Positions 24,190 to 37,520 of a stretch of 64,000 nucleotides of DNA are shown in pieces; within the stretch, counting starts at the first letter, position 1; each line of letters starts with the position of its first letter. Made by a program: the position numbers and the translations under genes. The notes beneath the pieces were generated by a model. The model had not been told where the DNA came from. It did no database searches and was given only the letters and a program-made list of their open reading frames with translations. Source of the stretch: Sphagnum magellanicum (Eukaryota; Streptophyta; Sphagnopsida; Sphagnales; Sphagnaceae); the NCBI GenBank assembly GCA_021904315.1, contig CM038917.1:16352041-16416040 (forward strand), written 5' to 3'.

Positions 24190-25690
24190 ACTGAAGTTCC
24201 AATTGAAGGGGCCCCGTGCAACTGGCACCAGTCTTTTGTTTTGATGATGGCAGTCCCAACATATGCAATCACAAGCTGTCAGTCATGTTGGTCTGCTTGT
24301 CTGCAGATTTGTTTCTACAGTGAGACTTAAAAACTTATGTATACAGCCATATTTTCAGGAAATCTCTTCCTTTGTTGAAGTCAAGTGTCAACATACAAGC
24401 CACACCGTTCACATAGGTCTTAATCTGGGCTTCGGGATCTGCTGCTTGTGGTAACGCTCAATCTAGCCTTTGTGGCAAATGCAGGAGTCTAGGGAGTTTC
24501 TTTTTTTAAATTGCTGTGTTCCATTGGTCATTGACTCTTCTGTGCTGCAAAGGAAACTTATAATACAGGATCTTGCAAGGAAACCACAATTATACACTCC
24601 CTGTCATGGCCAGCACATTCCCCTTGCAGATTGTGTAGTAGAAGCATTGAATGGGTAAATGGATTCCTTTGCTTGCTCTTTCCACATTTGGGCGTGTGTG
24701 CTCTCACCAGTGACACCTTGAGCAAGACATTTCAAATCTTGCTCTAGAATTTTTTTGCAGGGACAATGTGTTATTCACATTGTTCATTATAGTAGAATGA
24801 GAACAAGAAGTACTTCTGTTTCTTTCAACCTTTGCAGGCTTGCTCTTACCAATTTAGATGTCTCAGTTGGTACTGATCTTTCTGCTCAGTAACTCTCCAC
24901 ACAGATATGGGTGGAATACTTGTGGCAAGGACACTTATATTTTCAGATCTTTGTATTTGTATGCCAGGGCACTAATTCTGGGGATCTATAATTGAAGTTT
25001 GGCCGCATAGGAGTCATACAACTCCTGGAGGAAAACTAGGCTGTCAGTCAGCTATGCCTGCTTTCAGTATGACTCAGTCATGGGCATGAGGATCAAGCAA
25101 CTGCAAAACACCACCTACACAACTGCGCTTGTCATGCACCCACCACCATTTTTGCATATTACCACACTCCATTACAAAATCAAATCATGAATTAATCAAT
25201 AATGCTGATGTTAAACCCACTAGGATTCACTCAATGGTCTCCATACCATGAGGCGTATAATGTAACTTTTAGTATGCATGTGCTGTGATGGTCTAGTGAC
25301 AATAAAGCACCCAAAAGAGCAAGGTTCTTGACAAGCTGTGGGTTTCACTCATCAGTGAACACTCTGCCTGGGAGATGGATATGGAATAGCTCTATAAAGA
25401 CTGCTGCTACAAGAGCGCATCTTAAAAATTTGAGCACAAAGTTGTTTGTGGAATTTTGTTTGTTTGGGCTTAATGGCAAGTCTGAGTCAAAATCCTTCAC
25501 TTTGAAGGGCGGGGTTGGGAGGGGTCCTTCAGTGCAAGAGTACTTGTGGGAGATGAGAGATGAGCCATGTCCATCAAGGAGGTCCCAGTGCCTGGACTCC
25601 TCACTTGCTGTGTACTCAGGTCTCTGGTTCAACTCTTGTCTCAGGTAGGCTCAAACTAGAGTTGGGCAGTTGAACTAGAGTTGGGCAGTT
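24190..25690. other. Moderately GC-rich flank downstream of the RPA1 relic
   Basis: Composition remains like that of the RPA1 relic, so this may be its old 3' flank. Plus-strand open frames at 24,263-24,454, 24,470-24,658 and 25,328-25,648 were read and not recognised; the last overlaps an equally long minus-strand frame. No poly-A signal or second gene can be defended. Confidence 0.4.
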
Positions 25691-25699
25691 GTTTGTTTT

Positions 25700-26065
25700 T
25701 GTTAATGAATCAAAGAACCTCCAGGTTCAGGCTTTTGAGAACCGTCAGTCAAGGGTCAGCAGAACCAGTGATTTTTTTGGGCGAGTTTCCACCACTTGGT
25801 GACCCCAATTTTTTAAAAAGCAAAAAATTGGAAAGTTTCTTTTCTCTAGTGTGTAAATTCGAGAAAAAAATGCTAATTTTTTTTTTGGAAAACTAGAAAA
25901 AACTTTCAAAACCACAAAACTGAGGAGGGGGATTAAAAATAATAATTTGATTATAAAAAATAAAAAACTGAGAACCAGTTCTTTGATTTTGGAGAACTGC
26001 CAGTCAAGGGTATACATGTACCTTACCCTTACCCGCCGGTTCCATAAAGGAGAGAACCTCCCAGC
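25700..26065. repeat. Repeat R3, copy near 26 kb
   Basis: The end of this segment (GAACCAGTTCTTTGATTTTGG ... ACCCGCCGGTTCCATAAAGGAGAGAACC, 25,972-26,060) matches 39,598-39,695 with the same order of blocks. Internal words AGAACC and GTCAGTCAAGGGTCAG recur at 25,738 and 25,990. In both places an R1 repeat follows downstream in the same orientation, so R3 and R1 may be parts of one larger unclassified element. Confidence 0.55.
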
Positions 26066-26204
26066 GCTGGAAGTCTGGAGGAAACAGCAAACCAAGCAAA
26101 ATCAAAAGACCCAGTGGCAGGCCTGGCAAGTGAACTGACACAGAATATTGCAGCAGTTCTTTGGTTGGGTGGGTATTTGTGGTGGTGGACAGCAATTGTT
26201 TAAA

Positions 26205-26619
26205 AAATCCTCTCAAAGGAACCAAAATCCTTCAAATTATAACTCTACTAGTGGGAACCTGTGACCTTCGGGCACTGTGAAGTCCCTCGGTTTCTTTAAA
26301 CTTGGTTCATGTTTTAGTTTTTTTCAGAAATTTTTATCTTTTTTTTAAAATGTGTTTTCTGTTTTTATTATTATTTTGTATAATAAAAATAAAGTGTTTC
26401 TTTTTCACTTTTATAAAGATATTATATAAGTAAATAATAACTAATCTTAAGTTTCAACACAAGCCAAAACATCATCTTTCAAAAATCCTCATATATTAAA
26501 ACAAATAGACCTATTATTATTATTACCTAGGGGCATATAAAAATCCCTTAAGCTACTATACTCTAGAATGAATCTAAACACAATTTCCTCGCCTTGGTAG
26601 GCAAAACCAACAAGGGGTG
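26205..26619 (+). repeat. Repeat R1, copy 1 (split by a Helitron-like insert)
   Basis: Two parts of the R1 consensus flank a 187-bp insert: AATCCTCTCAAAGGAACC...AACTCTA on the left, and TAATAACTAATCTTAAG ... CCTTGGTAGGCAAAACC on the right. Other R1 copies run straight through this point (CTCTATAATAACTAATC at 26,767). Confidence 0.8.
26248..26434 (-). mobile_element. Small Helitron-like element inserted in R1
   Basis: On the minus strand the 3' end is CTAG followed by host T, preceded by a short potential hairpin (GTGCCCGAAGG...GGTTCCC). The 5' end is TTTACTTATATAATATC, close to the plant Helitron start TCTAYRYTATAT. It sits exactly between A and T of the uninterrupted R1 sequence with no target duplication, as Helitrons do. 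A second, longer copy with the same CTAG end lies at 54,610. It is non-coding. Confidence 0.6.
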
Positions 26620-26875
26620 TGTCACACTGTGGCCTTGCCATTTACATTAAAAAGCATCTTAAGGCAAAACAAGAATTACGAAAACTCAAAATATTTCACC
26701 ATGCAAAAATATAACCTTCAAAAAAAATCCTCTAAAAGAAACCAAAATCCTTCAAGATATTATAACTCTATAATAACTAATCTCAAGTTTCAAACACAAG
26801 CCAAAATATCATCTTTCAAAAAAAAATCCCTCATATAAAAATAGACCTATTACTATTTTACCTAGGGGCCTATAC
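26620..26875 (+). repeat. Repeat R1, copy 2 (tandem to copy 1)
   Basis: It starts GGGGTGTGTCACACTGTGGCC and runs through AAAATCCTCTAAAAGAAACC, TTCAAGATATTATAACTC and TCAAGTTTCAAACACAAGCC to ACCTAGGGGCC. It joins directly to copy 1, so R1 is locally in tandem. No coding capacity is present. Confidence 0.85.
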
Positions 26876-27085
26876 ATCTTGGATTGGGAAAATGGGCAGC
26901 CCGAGAAAAAAATAATAATAAGGTAGTACACAATTTGGAGGAACCTTGGCTGATTTAATGTTTCGTGTTCCAAGAATGTTCCAACTCAAAACTGGATGAT
27001 TTCTGTTATTCTGCCTGCCTGCCTACTTTAGCATTCATTACCTACCATCCCTGTACCTCTTTATTCCTTGTGCTAGTTTTTTTAA

Positions 27086-27298
27086 AGGTGCATTCACACT
27101 TGGTGTTAGGGACTCTAGAGTTGAGTCCACTACCACTATGCTAGCCATTTAGGACTAAAACCTAGTTGCCATGAAATTTTTTATCTTAAGCTACATTTGC
27201 TTAACATTGAGCTATGGCCCGTTTAACATTGGGTGCCACCTAGGATGCCACCTAGATTTTCATTTAACATTGACTTCACATCAAGTGTGAATGCACCC
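27086..27298. mobile_element. Tourist-like MITE (PIF/Harbinger type)
   Basis: The left end AGGTGCATTCACACTTGGTG and the right end read as complement, GGGTGCATTCACACTTGATG, form terminal inverted repeats of about 20 bases with two mismatches. TAA lies on both sides (27,083-27,085 and 27,299-27,301), the 3-bp T-A rich target duplication typical of PIF/Harbinger MITEs. The 213-bp element is non-coding. A dead Harbinger transposase is present at 15.8-16.6 kb but no shared ends link the two. Confidence 0.7.
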
Positions 27299-27301
27299 TA
27301 A

Positions 27302-30300
27302 ATGTATGTTATAAGTAATCCAATGAAGGTTTGGTTCAGGGTTTTTTTTTTTTTTTTTTTCAAATTTGTGAGGTGGGTGGACTTGGCGATCATCCACAAA
27401 GGACTTAGCCAAATTTGGCTACAGGGTCGAAAAGGATTTTTATTTATTTTTGGAACCCTGCTATATCTATTTTGGAGACATGCTAGAAGCTATGATCTAA
27501 ATATGGCAAATTCAACCTTTTTTTTCCCTCAAAATACGAGAATTTTGGCCAATTTTTCCCCAAAAAACTTTTGTGGGATTCTCATTGCCTTTTCTTTTTT
27601 TTGGGCCACCAAGTGGCAAAATCTCACCCCCAAAAAAAGAGAAAGTAAATAAACATTGATTTGATTGCACAAAATTTTATCACAAATTCCAAAGATGATA
27701 TGGTAAGATTGGAATTGGTAAGGGTAGACAAGTTTAGGTTCAGTAGTCATCTTGTCCTACCAACTTCATCTTCAGTTTCAAATTCACTCTAAATGGAATG
27801 GAAAGATGCCTTTTCATTTTATTTTTCTTTTTTAAAACTATTTTTAAAAAAAACACCATAGTCATTTTTAGTTGAAGTGATGAACATATTTTCACTACCT
27901 TATGCATCAATTTGTATCTTGTTTCTCTTAAATTCAATTTGAATTCAATTTAAGTTGCATGTAGTGTCACTCAATATCTATATATTAAGATAGGTGTTTG
28001 TTTTGTTTGTGACCATGCTTTAACCTTCCCCAATCATGGGGGCCCCTTGCTACACTTTAGGTACTTTTGAAAAACCCTCATGAAGGAATTCACAATTGAG
28101 CTTTTTTTAAGTCATGCCTCTCAGAGCTTTGAAAAGTTTTTAAAGAAGTTATATCCTTTGGAGTCTTGAAGATGATCACATATGGGCCAATAGCACAAGG
28201 TTTCACTAATTTTCATTCAAATGAAACTTAATTTTCACAAAATCAATTTATCTTTTTCATCATTTCATTATCACAAATGGTGCACAACAACATGAAACCT
28301 AAGTAATATAATTGTGTTGAAGCTTACCCAAATACTCCCAAATACTACGATATTTGAAATTGTTGTACAATTGGGGTTATGTGACCTAGCACCATCCAAT
28401 GCACACCATCCATTGGAAACCTAATATAACTCACATGTGGATGAACCATGACAAAATGTTCCACCTTGCTAACCCATCTTGTATACCATCCTACTTCCAC
28501 ACCTAGGTAACCCCAGTACCTGGGTAATTATTTATGTATGTGAACATCATAAATAGAGAATGTAAGTAGTCTTCATGTAGGTAGGTAAGTAGGTAAGGCA
28601 AATTGTGTTTACTAGGTAGGTAGATACATGTGAATGGTAAGTACCTTGGTAGTCATTGCTATGGGACAATAATCCAATCAAAAGAAAAGTTTCTTTTGTA
28701 CACAACATCCATCCTACACATTTCACTAATGTGTTGTTGGTTCATTATGGCATAACAACATTTAATGCATCCCTTGAGATTTAATTTGGTTTTATAAAAT
28801 TAGAAATGTAATACTATGGGGGAGTGTTATAAAATTTCATCATTGAAACATTTCCCTATTATTGCAAGAAGATTTGTGTTCATGGGTAGCATTTATGGAA
28901 AACATTGTGCATGATGTAAGCCCCATACCCATATAACAATTTTCACTACATTTGATTTGAACAGAAACAAAATATGTTGCATTCCCTAGCAAACACTATC
29001 TATGATCATTTGTAGACAATTTAAATAGGTAAATGGAACATCTTCAAGTTATGATAATTGAAATAAGTTGTAATTAATAATTGGTGTAGCTTTTGAATTT
29101 CCAAAAGTTTTGGATTATTAGCACGTAAGTAAATTACAACAACATTGGAACATTTCTTTATCTATTCTCCACTATGTTGTTAGAGTAGTTTACCCCTTAT
29201 TTGGGCATCTACCAATTATTATAACTAGTGTTATGCAACTATTTGAAAATTTAAAAATAGGATTCTAGGTCTCATAGAACCCATCATTGCAAGACTCAAA
29301 TATCACCACTTAGTTTGTATCATTTAAAATAATCACTCTAGTTCCAATTTTTGAAGTTTCAATTGTTAAGGTTCCTTACACGGTCATTTATCTATGATCC
29401 AAAAAATAGGTATTTATATATATATTTTTTCATTTTCAAGAACTTTGTCATGGGTTGTAATTAGTAATTGGTTCTTTGAATATGTACAAATGGTTAACAA
29501 TTGTGGATAAATTTGATTTTTTTTTTTGCATTGTCAAAAAAGATACAAAAATACACATCTGATATATGTGATAAACATCAAAATTAGTCATGGTTATGAA
29601 ATGGATAAACAAATACAATATATAATCAAAAAAGATTTAACAAGTTGAAAAGTTCATCATTATAAATTTAAAAAGGACATGTGTGATACCTATCCAAAAT
29701 GAGCACCACAAAATGCATGGGTTCTTCCAATAGAGTAATCCTTGTCATCAAACTTCTTGTCATTCAATATTATTATCATATGAATATTACACGCTCTTGA
29801 AAAATAATCGTAAACCTTTTTCCAAATGTCTTGTACTTTATGATGGGGTTAATGAATTTCATCCATGACATTGCCTACTATTTTGCTGACAAATTCCATT
29901 CGGAATGGCTTGAAGCTTGTTTAGATTTCACATGTGGAATTCCCAATGATTATCAAATTATCCATCCCAAAAGCAAAATTGAATCAATTATAGGTATGGT
30001 TGAAACAAATTCATCACATAAACAAAGCTTGAAATCAACTTATCAAGCCTTGAGTCTTCAAAGAAAACCCTCTAACATATTGCAATTGATATATCATGTA
30101 TCAACAACATTAGACCATAATGATTTGAGCTAATAGCTTATGGATAATGAGTAATGTGACGATTTTAACATGAATGACTTGTTTGTTTGTTAAAGTGAGT
30201 ATATATGTAAAGGAGGCGTAGCCATGAATAACATATTTGTTTTGTTATCAACACCTATTATACAAATCAAAATGAAAGCTTAATCTTCATTTGACTTGGC

Positions 30301-32000
30301 TATCCATAGACAATGAAGAAAGAATCACCACTTTTCAACTTTCAACCTTATAAGTTGATTGATTTATTTATTTCAAATGGTGCAATTTTAAATATTGTAA
30401 CATTAAAGGTGACCACTTGGTAACCATTGTTTTCATAGCTCATTTGATTTTGGCTCCAAAAAGTTCATACTAATTGACACAAGAACAATGTGATAACTAT
30501 GAAAAGTGAGTTGCTCCTTGGTTCAAGCGAATATTCAAGTGTACAAAATAATTTAGATTTGCGGGAGTGGGGGTTAGTTGAAAAAAGGCCAAATTGCATG
30601 TGAAAGGTCAATAGTCCATGTTTGGGATTCTTATAACGGACTGAAGTTGTCAATGTCATTTGTGTTTCACGAGGTTTTAAATAATACTTTCATTCATATA
30701 CCATTTTGGAAGTGTTCAAATGGTATTTATACTTTTCACCAAATCAACTCATAAAAGTACAATTCCACCTATATGTTGTTTACACCTTTGGCTATATGGG
30801 AAACAAAATAGAACAAAAGTACACTGTTTTAAATCATATTTCAAAGGTGATTTGGAAATGTGTCACCCAAAATATGTAACATAATTATAAGGTAAACATG
30901 CCCATCTTTGAACATTGACAAGTGATTGAATTGATCGTTCAATGATTGTGCACAAGCCTTTGGCTATTCACATGCATGCCTAAGATTGAACAATTGGTTT
31001 AAAACATGTGTTTTAAATTTTTTTGAGCAAATGACTAGAATGTTATTTTTGTGATTGTTTATGGGGGTTTCTAACTTAGGACCTTCAAATTTGAGCGGCC
31101 ATATTTCTCTCATTTCTTTTTCATTTTCAACAATTCAATGTGCATGAATGTGCTAAGGGAAGGACTACACTTGCTCTTTGGACACCATCATGAATTGTGA
31201 ACTCCCTTGAAATTTGACAACCTTTCATACATGATTTGAATGCACATAGGCCAAGTTAACCTATAACCCACAAATGGATTTGAAAAAACAGGTGATTAAA
31301 ATCCCCATGTAAGCTTTCAAATGAGATTGCCATCTCATTGGAAGAACTTTCATCAAATCGTTGATTGTGGTGCTCAACATGGGGCAAATAAACAAACACA
31401 AGCATTTGTTCAAAGAAGTGAAAAAAATTATGGTTTTGAATCATTTCCACCTAGGAAAAATATGTGAATCTTGCATGAAATTTTGTTACCCAATGAGCTT
31501 AACATGCAATGAAATCCATCAAATCAGAGAACAATCTACATATCATAAAAAGGATGCAAGTACAAGAATGAAGCAAAAATGTGACCAAACATGTGTTAGA
31601 ATTAAGAGTAATGACATACTCCCTTAATTCATCTATTGTTTGGGGTTTGAGTCAATGGATAAATTCCACCCAATAAATATCCTTGAAACCAAACATGTTG
31701 AAACATGACCAACCTCGGCATATCAACTAAGAAGCTACTCGATACAAAATGCAAAATCATTGCCCCTAACACCCAAACACCAAAACCATCACGCACTTAT
31801 CCTAAGCTATGCATCATTCATAAACAACAAGTTGATACCCAACTCTTTAGTTGTTTTGACAACATGTTGAACTACAGCCTCCTGTCTCCTTGACCACACA
31901 CACAAATGTTAACATTTACTTAATGAAATATGTTCATTTTGGAACTCATCATCAATTCTAGTAACGAAGTAGGTGCCATTCATTTGTTAGGTGTTCACAG
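27302..32000. other. 4.7 kb AT-rich intergenic DNA
   Basis: It contains a T20 tract near 27,341 and a GTAGGTAGGTAAGTAGG simple repeat at 28,577-28,625; an AGGTAGGTAGATRCATGTG word there recurs at 59,677. Frames such as 29,831-30,133 and 31,361-31,627 are uninterrupted but match no family I know and are probably chance. Confidence 0.45.
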
Positions 32001-33280
32001 TTTGGATATAGAAGGAAAAAGGTTCATTCATAGGGTGTCATGTGTTTTTGAGACTGTTCATGGAATTGGGTAGAGGAGCAAATTGGGGGGGCTCTGGATG
32101 GAAGTGCCATAAAATTGCACAAGTGACATTTCCTTCATTTAGAACAATCAACCCATGAGTTCTGCAACTTAGGTCTGTCACTACTTGGGGTGTGAAGTTA
32201 GTACTACGCCTCTGCACCAGCTCCAGCTTTCCAGGTTGCATGACATCACAACGTTGCAGCAGTTGTGACACTGGTTCTGTCCTGGAAGCATTCATCACAA
32301 AGCACAGTCACAGGTCATGGTTGACCCGACCCAAACCTCCCAACAACAATTGACTGAACTTCTTATGATCCCAAACCCTAAATCCCAATAATTATTGGCA
32401 AGCAGCTCTTATTACACACACCCAAGTTTGTTTTGTGAATCAAAACAGATAGATGCATTAAAAAAAACCAGGACTCATCAAAAAGATGCTGCTATCAATA
32501 AGAAGCCTGGGGATTTGCTAACTGATTTTGAGGCCACTTGTAGAGAGTCCAGAGTAATGAAGAAGGGGGTGTCTGTGTTGGCAGGTGATTATTTATGACT
32601 TCTGCCTCCTCCGCACCATTTAATAAATATTAAGATTGTTAACAGGCATTTTTTAGAAGTTCAAAAAATTTCATGGGAATTTGAGCTATTGCAGCAAATG
32701 ATTGAGTCCCTGCAAAGGTTAGGCTATTTATAACATTGGAAAAACACTTAACAAAAGATTGTGAATGGTGGTGGCATCATTTTTTTTAAAAGTAAAAAGG
32801 CGAGCAAAGTGCTACACTGCCACAGTGTCGTCACACTCATAACCCATAAACCAGTAAGCTTCACATTTCTCCACCACACTCTGAACAAAATGATCCAACA
32901 TGAAACATGATCAAAAGAGAAAGAAACACTATCATTGATTGATATATGGCTCACAACCTGACTCTTATTATAGAACAGAGCAGCTGGTTTTTAATAGTTT
33001 AGACTGATGATTCTTTCCTTCTCTGACAAGGGATGAGATAAAAATAATTACAACTTTCATAATTTCATATTACACATTCATATCAACTTTAGGTCTTTTT
33101 GAGTTTAGAGAGTTCTGCCCTGCCACCTCATCTCATTCATGAGATTGCTATCAAATTACTGCTGCACTGTTGTTGTTGCTGCTGCTAGAGTAATTTAGGC
33201 ACTTGCCACAGGCACAAGTTGAGAGTAGATGTATGATGTACTTACTGTGCAAGAGAGTTGAATGATGTGAGCATAATAAC
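32000..33280. other. Moderately GC-rich spacer preceding an R1 copy
   Basis: The composition is richer than the surroundings (for example 32,160-32,330). Short frames on both strands were read and not recognised. It may be the interior of the element that R1 belongs to, because similar GC-richer DNA also precedes the R1 copies at 26 and 40 kb. Confidence 0.35.
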
Positions 33281-33590
33281 AAGGGGTGTGTCACACTGTG
33301 GCCTTGCCATTTACAGTAAAAAAGTATCTTAAGGCAAAACAAGAAACTCAAATATTTCACTATGCAAAAATGTAATCTTCAAAAAAATCCTCTAAAAGAA
33401 ACCCAAAATGCTTCAAGATATTATAACTCTGTAACTAATCTCAAGTTTCAATACAAGCCCAAATATCATCTTTCAATAATCCTCATATAAAAATAGACCT
33501 ATTATTACCTAGTTGCCAAAATCCCTTAAGCTACTACACTCAATAATGAATCTAAACACAATATCCTTGCCTTGGTGGGTTAAGACCAAT
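33280..33590 (+). repeat. Repeat R1, copy 3
   Basis: It begins AACAAGGGGTGTGTCACACTGTGG and follows the R1 order to CTTGCCTTGGTGGG. It is uninterrupted, with small indels against the 26-kb copies. Confidence 0.88.
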
Positions 33591-35498
33591 AAATCCATGG
33601 GATGTACATAAGCTAATTGGGTTCAATGTACATTGTATAGGCTAGGGGAAGGCTCCCATTGAGGGGTTTATGGTTGTAAGCTGTAAGTTCCCTACACCGT
33701 ATAACCCCTAGGTGTATCAAGCTTACAACTATAATATCCCATGTGGGCAGTGTAATGCTTCCTGAAAACCAGTTGAAATTAGTTTTAAATGTGAAAAGGC
33801 CTATGTGACTATTGTTGTAGGCTCTTGTATTTTTATTATAGGCTCTTAAGAAGGCTCTAGGGTTCTACTAGTGTTGGTCAATTATGTGGGAAATTTCACA
33901 TAATAGCCAACAAGTCAATTTGTGATTAATTTTCATTCTATATTTTTGGGAGAGGTGATCTTAAGTTTTGAGTATGAAATTCAAGTTAATTTCTACTTTT
34001 TATGTTTTGGGAGAGACCGTCTTGAGTTTTGTCATGCACAACCATATTGGTGCATGCATCTACCGTTGTTCACACACACATAAATCACCCTAAATTGCAC
34101 CTCACTTCTAAACTCAAAAAATTTGCTCACCTACAAAAGATTTATTCACCTTCATGAGTTTATGTCAAGTTCAGTTCTATAATGGTTGAGTTAACCTCAA
34201 CCTTGAATGTCAAGTTGTTGAGAGGTTTGGGACAAATGAAGAAGCAAATGGACAAGGGAACACTAGGGTTGGAATGTCAATTGCTAATTAGCTTGAAGAT
34301 GAAAATGTATTAAACATCAAGGGTCTTTTAAATTGAAACAAATGTTCATAATCAAAATAGTGGAGAGGTTAATTGTGGCTTCAAAGTGCACAATTCATTT
34401 GGTGTTGTTTTTTCTTTTGACTTTGACTTCTTTTAAATGCAAATTCATTTCAACTTTTTGTTCAAAGGTCATGTGTGCATGGAACTTTGATGTTCGAATT
34501 GCAAGTTAAAATCAATGATGACCCATTTTGCAATGACATCCATGACATGCTTGTTGTTTAATGCTTTTATACTTATTTTTTGAATTATTTTTGTTGAAAT
34601 TGTATAATATCATTGAAAGACGAATACTTTGTGCATTTTCATTTGGGTTTTTTTCATTCCACACATGTGTTGATGCATTTTATGTGCCCATGAAGTGTGA
34701 AAATTTAGGGTTTTAATGTTCTTCATTTTTTGTCCTTTTGAATGTGTGTGATGTGAATGGGTGGCAATGTTTTGTTCTTGTGATTAATTTCTCTATATCT
34801 TTGCAATAGCTATAGACCAAAAAAAATTTGTTGAAAACATGGGTAGAGTTTATGAACAAGCTTGTGATGTGAACATAATTAACCCAATTGGCAACTCATC
34901 TAATGTTGAAATTATTCATGTGCAATGAGGTGGTAATGTTGTAGGAAAAAATGAACTACATCTTGTAGTTATAAATGTTCAAGTTTGGAATGGAAATCAC
35001 ATAATAAGACCTCAATTTGTTGGGGTTTTTCTGTTATCAACAACATGTTGACCTTGAGAATCCACAAATGATGTTGTGTATCATATGCAAGTCTTGACAA
35101 GCTTATAGTAACATCTTAAACTAATTCTTAGGAAAGGGCTCACCAAATACAATAAAAGAAATGAAATTACTAGATTATGAAAAGACATGTTGATAGTACA
35201 AAATTTTGTTTAGATGTTAAAAGAATTCTACATTAAATGAGAATGTCATGGAAAAGTTCTTTTCAAACTAAATCATAGTTAACAAGGGAAGAAAAGGGCT
35301 AGGTTGATTAACTTTATGATCACCACATTTTTTAGTCAATAAATCTTCTCAAGAATAATGATGAAGCACAACAAAGGTTTTTTGAACAATTTGTGCTTTA
35401 TATTTGCAAAGGTTACATGGCTCTTTCCATGTGTGAGAATATTTTACTATGTATGCTAATATGCACCAATGCCCTCACATTGTGTTTCTTTCTTGTTC
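33591..35498. other. AT-rich spacer, no gene recognised
   Basis: A loose inverted pair (GGTTGTAAGCT / AGCTTACAACT, 33,671-33,730) is the only structure seen. Confidence 0.4.
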
Positions 35499-35580
35499 AA
35501 ATAATAGTTGCAAATTCAAAATTTGGTAGCACATGTGAGTTTCCATGTGCTACCAAATTTTGAATTTGTCACTACTATTT
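35499..35580. repeat. 82-nt fold-back, near-perfect stem
   Basis: Arms of 37 bases pair with only about four mismatches, and the inner 24 bases (AAATTCAAAATTTGGTAGCACATG and its complement) pair perfectly around an 8-base loop. It is long enough and regular enough to be a small-RNA precursor or a tiny MITE; the sequence alone does not decide. Confidence 0.9.
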
Positions 35581-36741
35581 CTACTAATTTTGATCTCTAA
35601 ATGTTCAAGGGTGGCATGGACATTTCTATTTTGGTCATAAACTATTTGGATGAAGTTTGGACCTCAAGGCATGCTATTATGGGGCTATTATAAATGCATG
35701 AAACGTTTTGTAGTGCCATGGTTTTATAACTCCAAACTTTATTGGTAGTTTTTGAATCAATTTGTCGTGTGATTACTTTGTGAAAAATAATAATATTAAC
35801 TTGGGAACTACACTTATAAGATTGCGGTCTATCATTGATTGTGAACCTTTGAAACTTTTGTGCATTATGAAAGTATTTGACTTGCACATGTGATGTTTAA
35901 AACATGTCAATATGCAACAAATGATGACAAGGTTTATTTGAATTTAACTCTATTAAGACATCAAGGAAAAGGAGGCAATAGTGGGAAAGGCCATGAATTG
36001 ACAATGGAATGAAATATCAAAAATGGAAAATTAATTTGGTGAACACAAGTTTTGCCATCAAAATTATAATGTTTGAAGAAATTTTGGAATTCAAGCAAGT
36101 CATATTGTTGTGTTATGAGAGAAAAAAGGTTTTAATTTTATAGCAAAAAGTCCTTAAGCCCCAAATGTGAACCATTGTCAAACCTATCACTCAATGTTTG
36201 AACCATGTAGTGATGACAAATGTAATGAGCTAGTCCAAAGGTCAATAGCTACAATCATATGTTTATTTACAACAACTAACCTAATTGTGGCTATGGAAAT
36301 TAAACCAAATTCTCTTGTGGATGGAATGAAACATTTGACAAATTTGATGTTGAATTTTGCATCTTGAAAAGTAACATGTAACATGAAATTATAAAGGTGA
36401 TCACACCATTTTTGAAGATTTTGGAAACATTTGATTCCTAATTCACAATATGTTGGCCTTAATGTTAGATTTTCGTTTCAAATCCTCATGGGTTGTGGAA
36501 AACTATGTGAAGTGTGGAAATGCAATTCTTATTGTTGGATATGATTTGAAGGAGGTTATAACCACTTTGATGAAATTCTTGATCAATTAAACCTTTTTTC
36601 CAAACTTATGCAATGTCATTTTACACACTTAATGTTCATGTTGACATGAAGAAAATAGTAACATATTTGGTGTTGGACCACCCATTTAACAATTTCATGC
36701 ACATTTATTAATGGAAGGTTGTTTTTGTTTCAAAGGTTATG
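35581..36741. other. Spacer, no gene recognised
   Basis: Short overlapping frames on both strands only (for example 36,167-36,384). Confidence 0.4.
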
Positions 36742-37520
36742 TGTCACGACCCTAACCTTGGGCTTGCAACCAAGGCAAGGGCATGGAAAGGTGCAAGCTA
36801 AAGGTGCAACCCATGAATCACATACACATTCTTGGGAATGCGAAAGAATGTGAGGGAATGAACCCACATATTCCCAAGTGGTCCCATTTTGAAAGTTGGA
36901 ATCACGATGGACTTTTGAATATTTAAAAAGCGGTTTGAGGGGCCAAAATTCATTGGATTGAATATTTCCTTATGCCATTAGAAATCTCTTAAAAATCAGA
37001 TGTTTAAAATGGGTTCAAATTATCCATGGTTAAAAAAAAGGTCAAAAATCAAAATGTTAATTTGACTCCCAACCACTAAAAGTTAGGAATCTCCTTGAAT
37101 TACGTGCGTGTAAGAAGCATACTAAATATCATTAGAAAATTCTCAATGAGAGCTACAACTTCACTTCAAACCTCATCTCAATTGAAGGTTTTCACAAGAA
37201 ATTATGGGTGTCCAAAATGGTGGCAGTTTCAATTTTAGGAATTATGAAATTCCTAACTTGAGAATCTTGAGAGAACGTCATTTGGGTTTAATCCTTGTGG
37301 CGAGCCACATAAAATATTATAAGAACGTGCCCCAATTCCTTCTTCTTCCAATGTTTTCACGTTGAGATTTGCATTTGAGTTTTTAAAAGAATTTGAGGGT
37401 GCATCATTATGCATCCCCCCACTTGCACATGTATATCCCCTAGTTTGGTGGCGGACCCATGGAGGTCTATTTTCAAATGTTGGTTTTTTTTCCAAACAAT
37501 TTATGGGGATTCCCAAGTTT
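36742..37520 (+). mobile_element. Gypsy LTR copy, plus orientation (family G), degraded
   Basis: It begins TGTCACGACCCTAACCTTGG, a typical gypsy LTR start. In the same order as the reverse strand of 46,220-47,134 it contains GAATGTGAGGGAA, TTTGACTCCCAACCACTAAAAG, AACCTCATCTCAATTGAAGG and ATATTATAAG. The 3' border is not clear. No internal retrotransposon sequence adjoins it, so it is either a solo LTR or a fragment. Confidence 0.75.
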
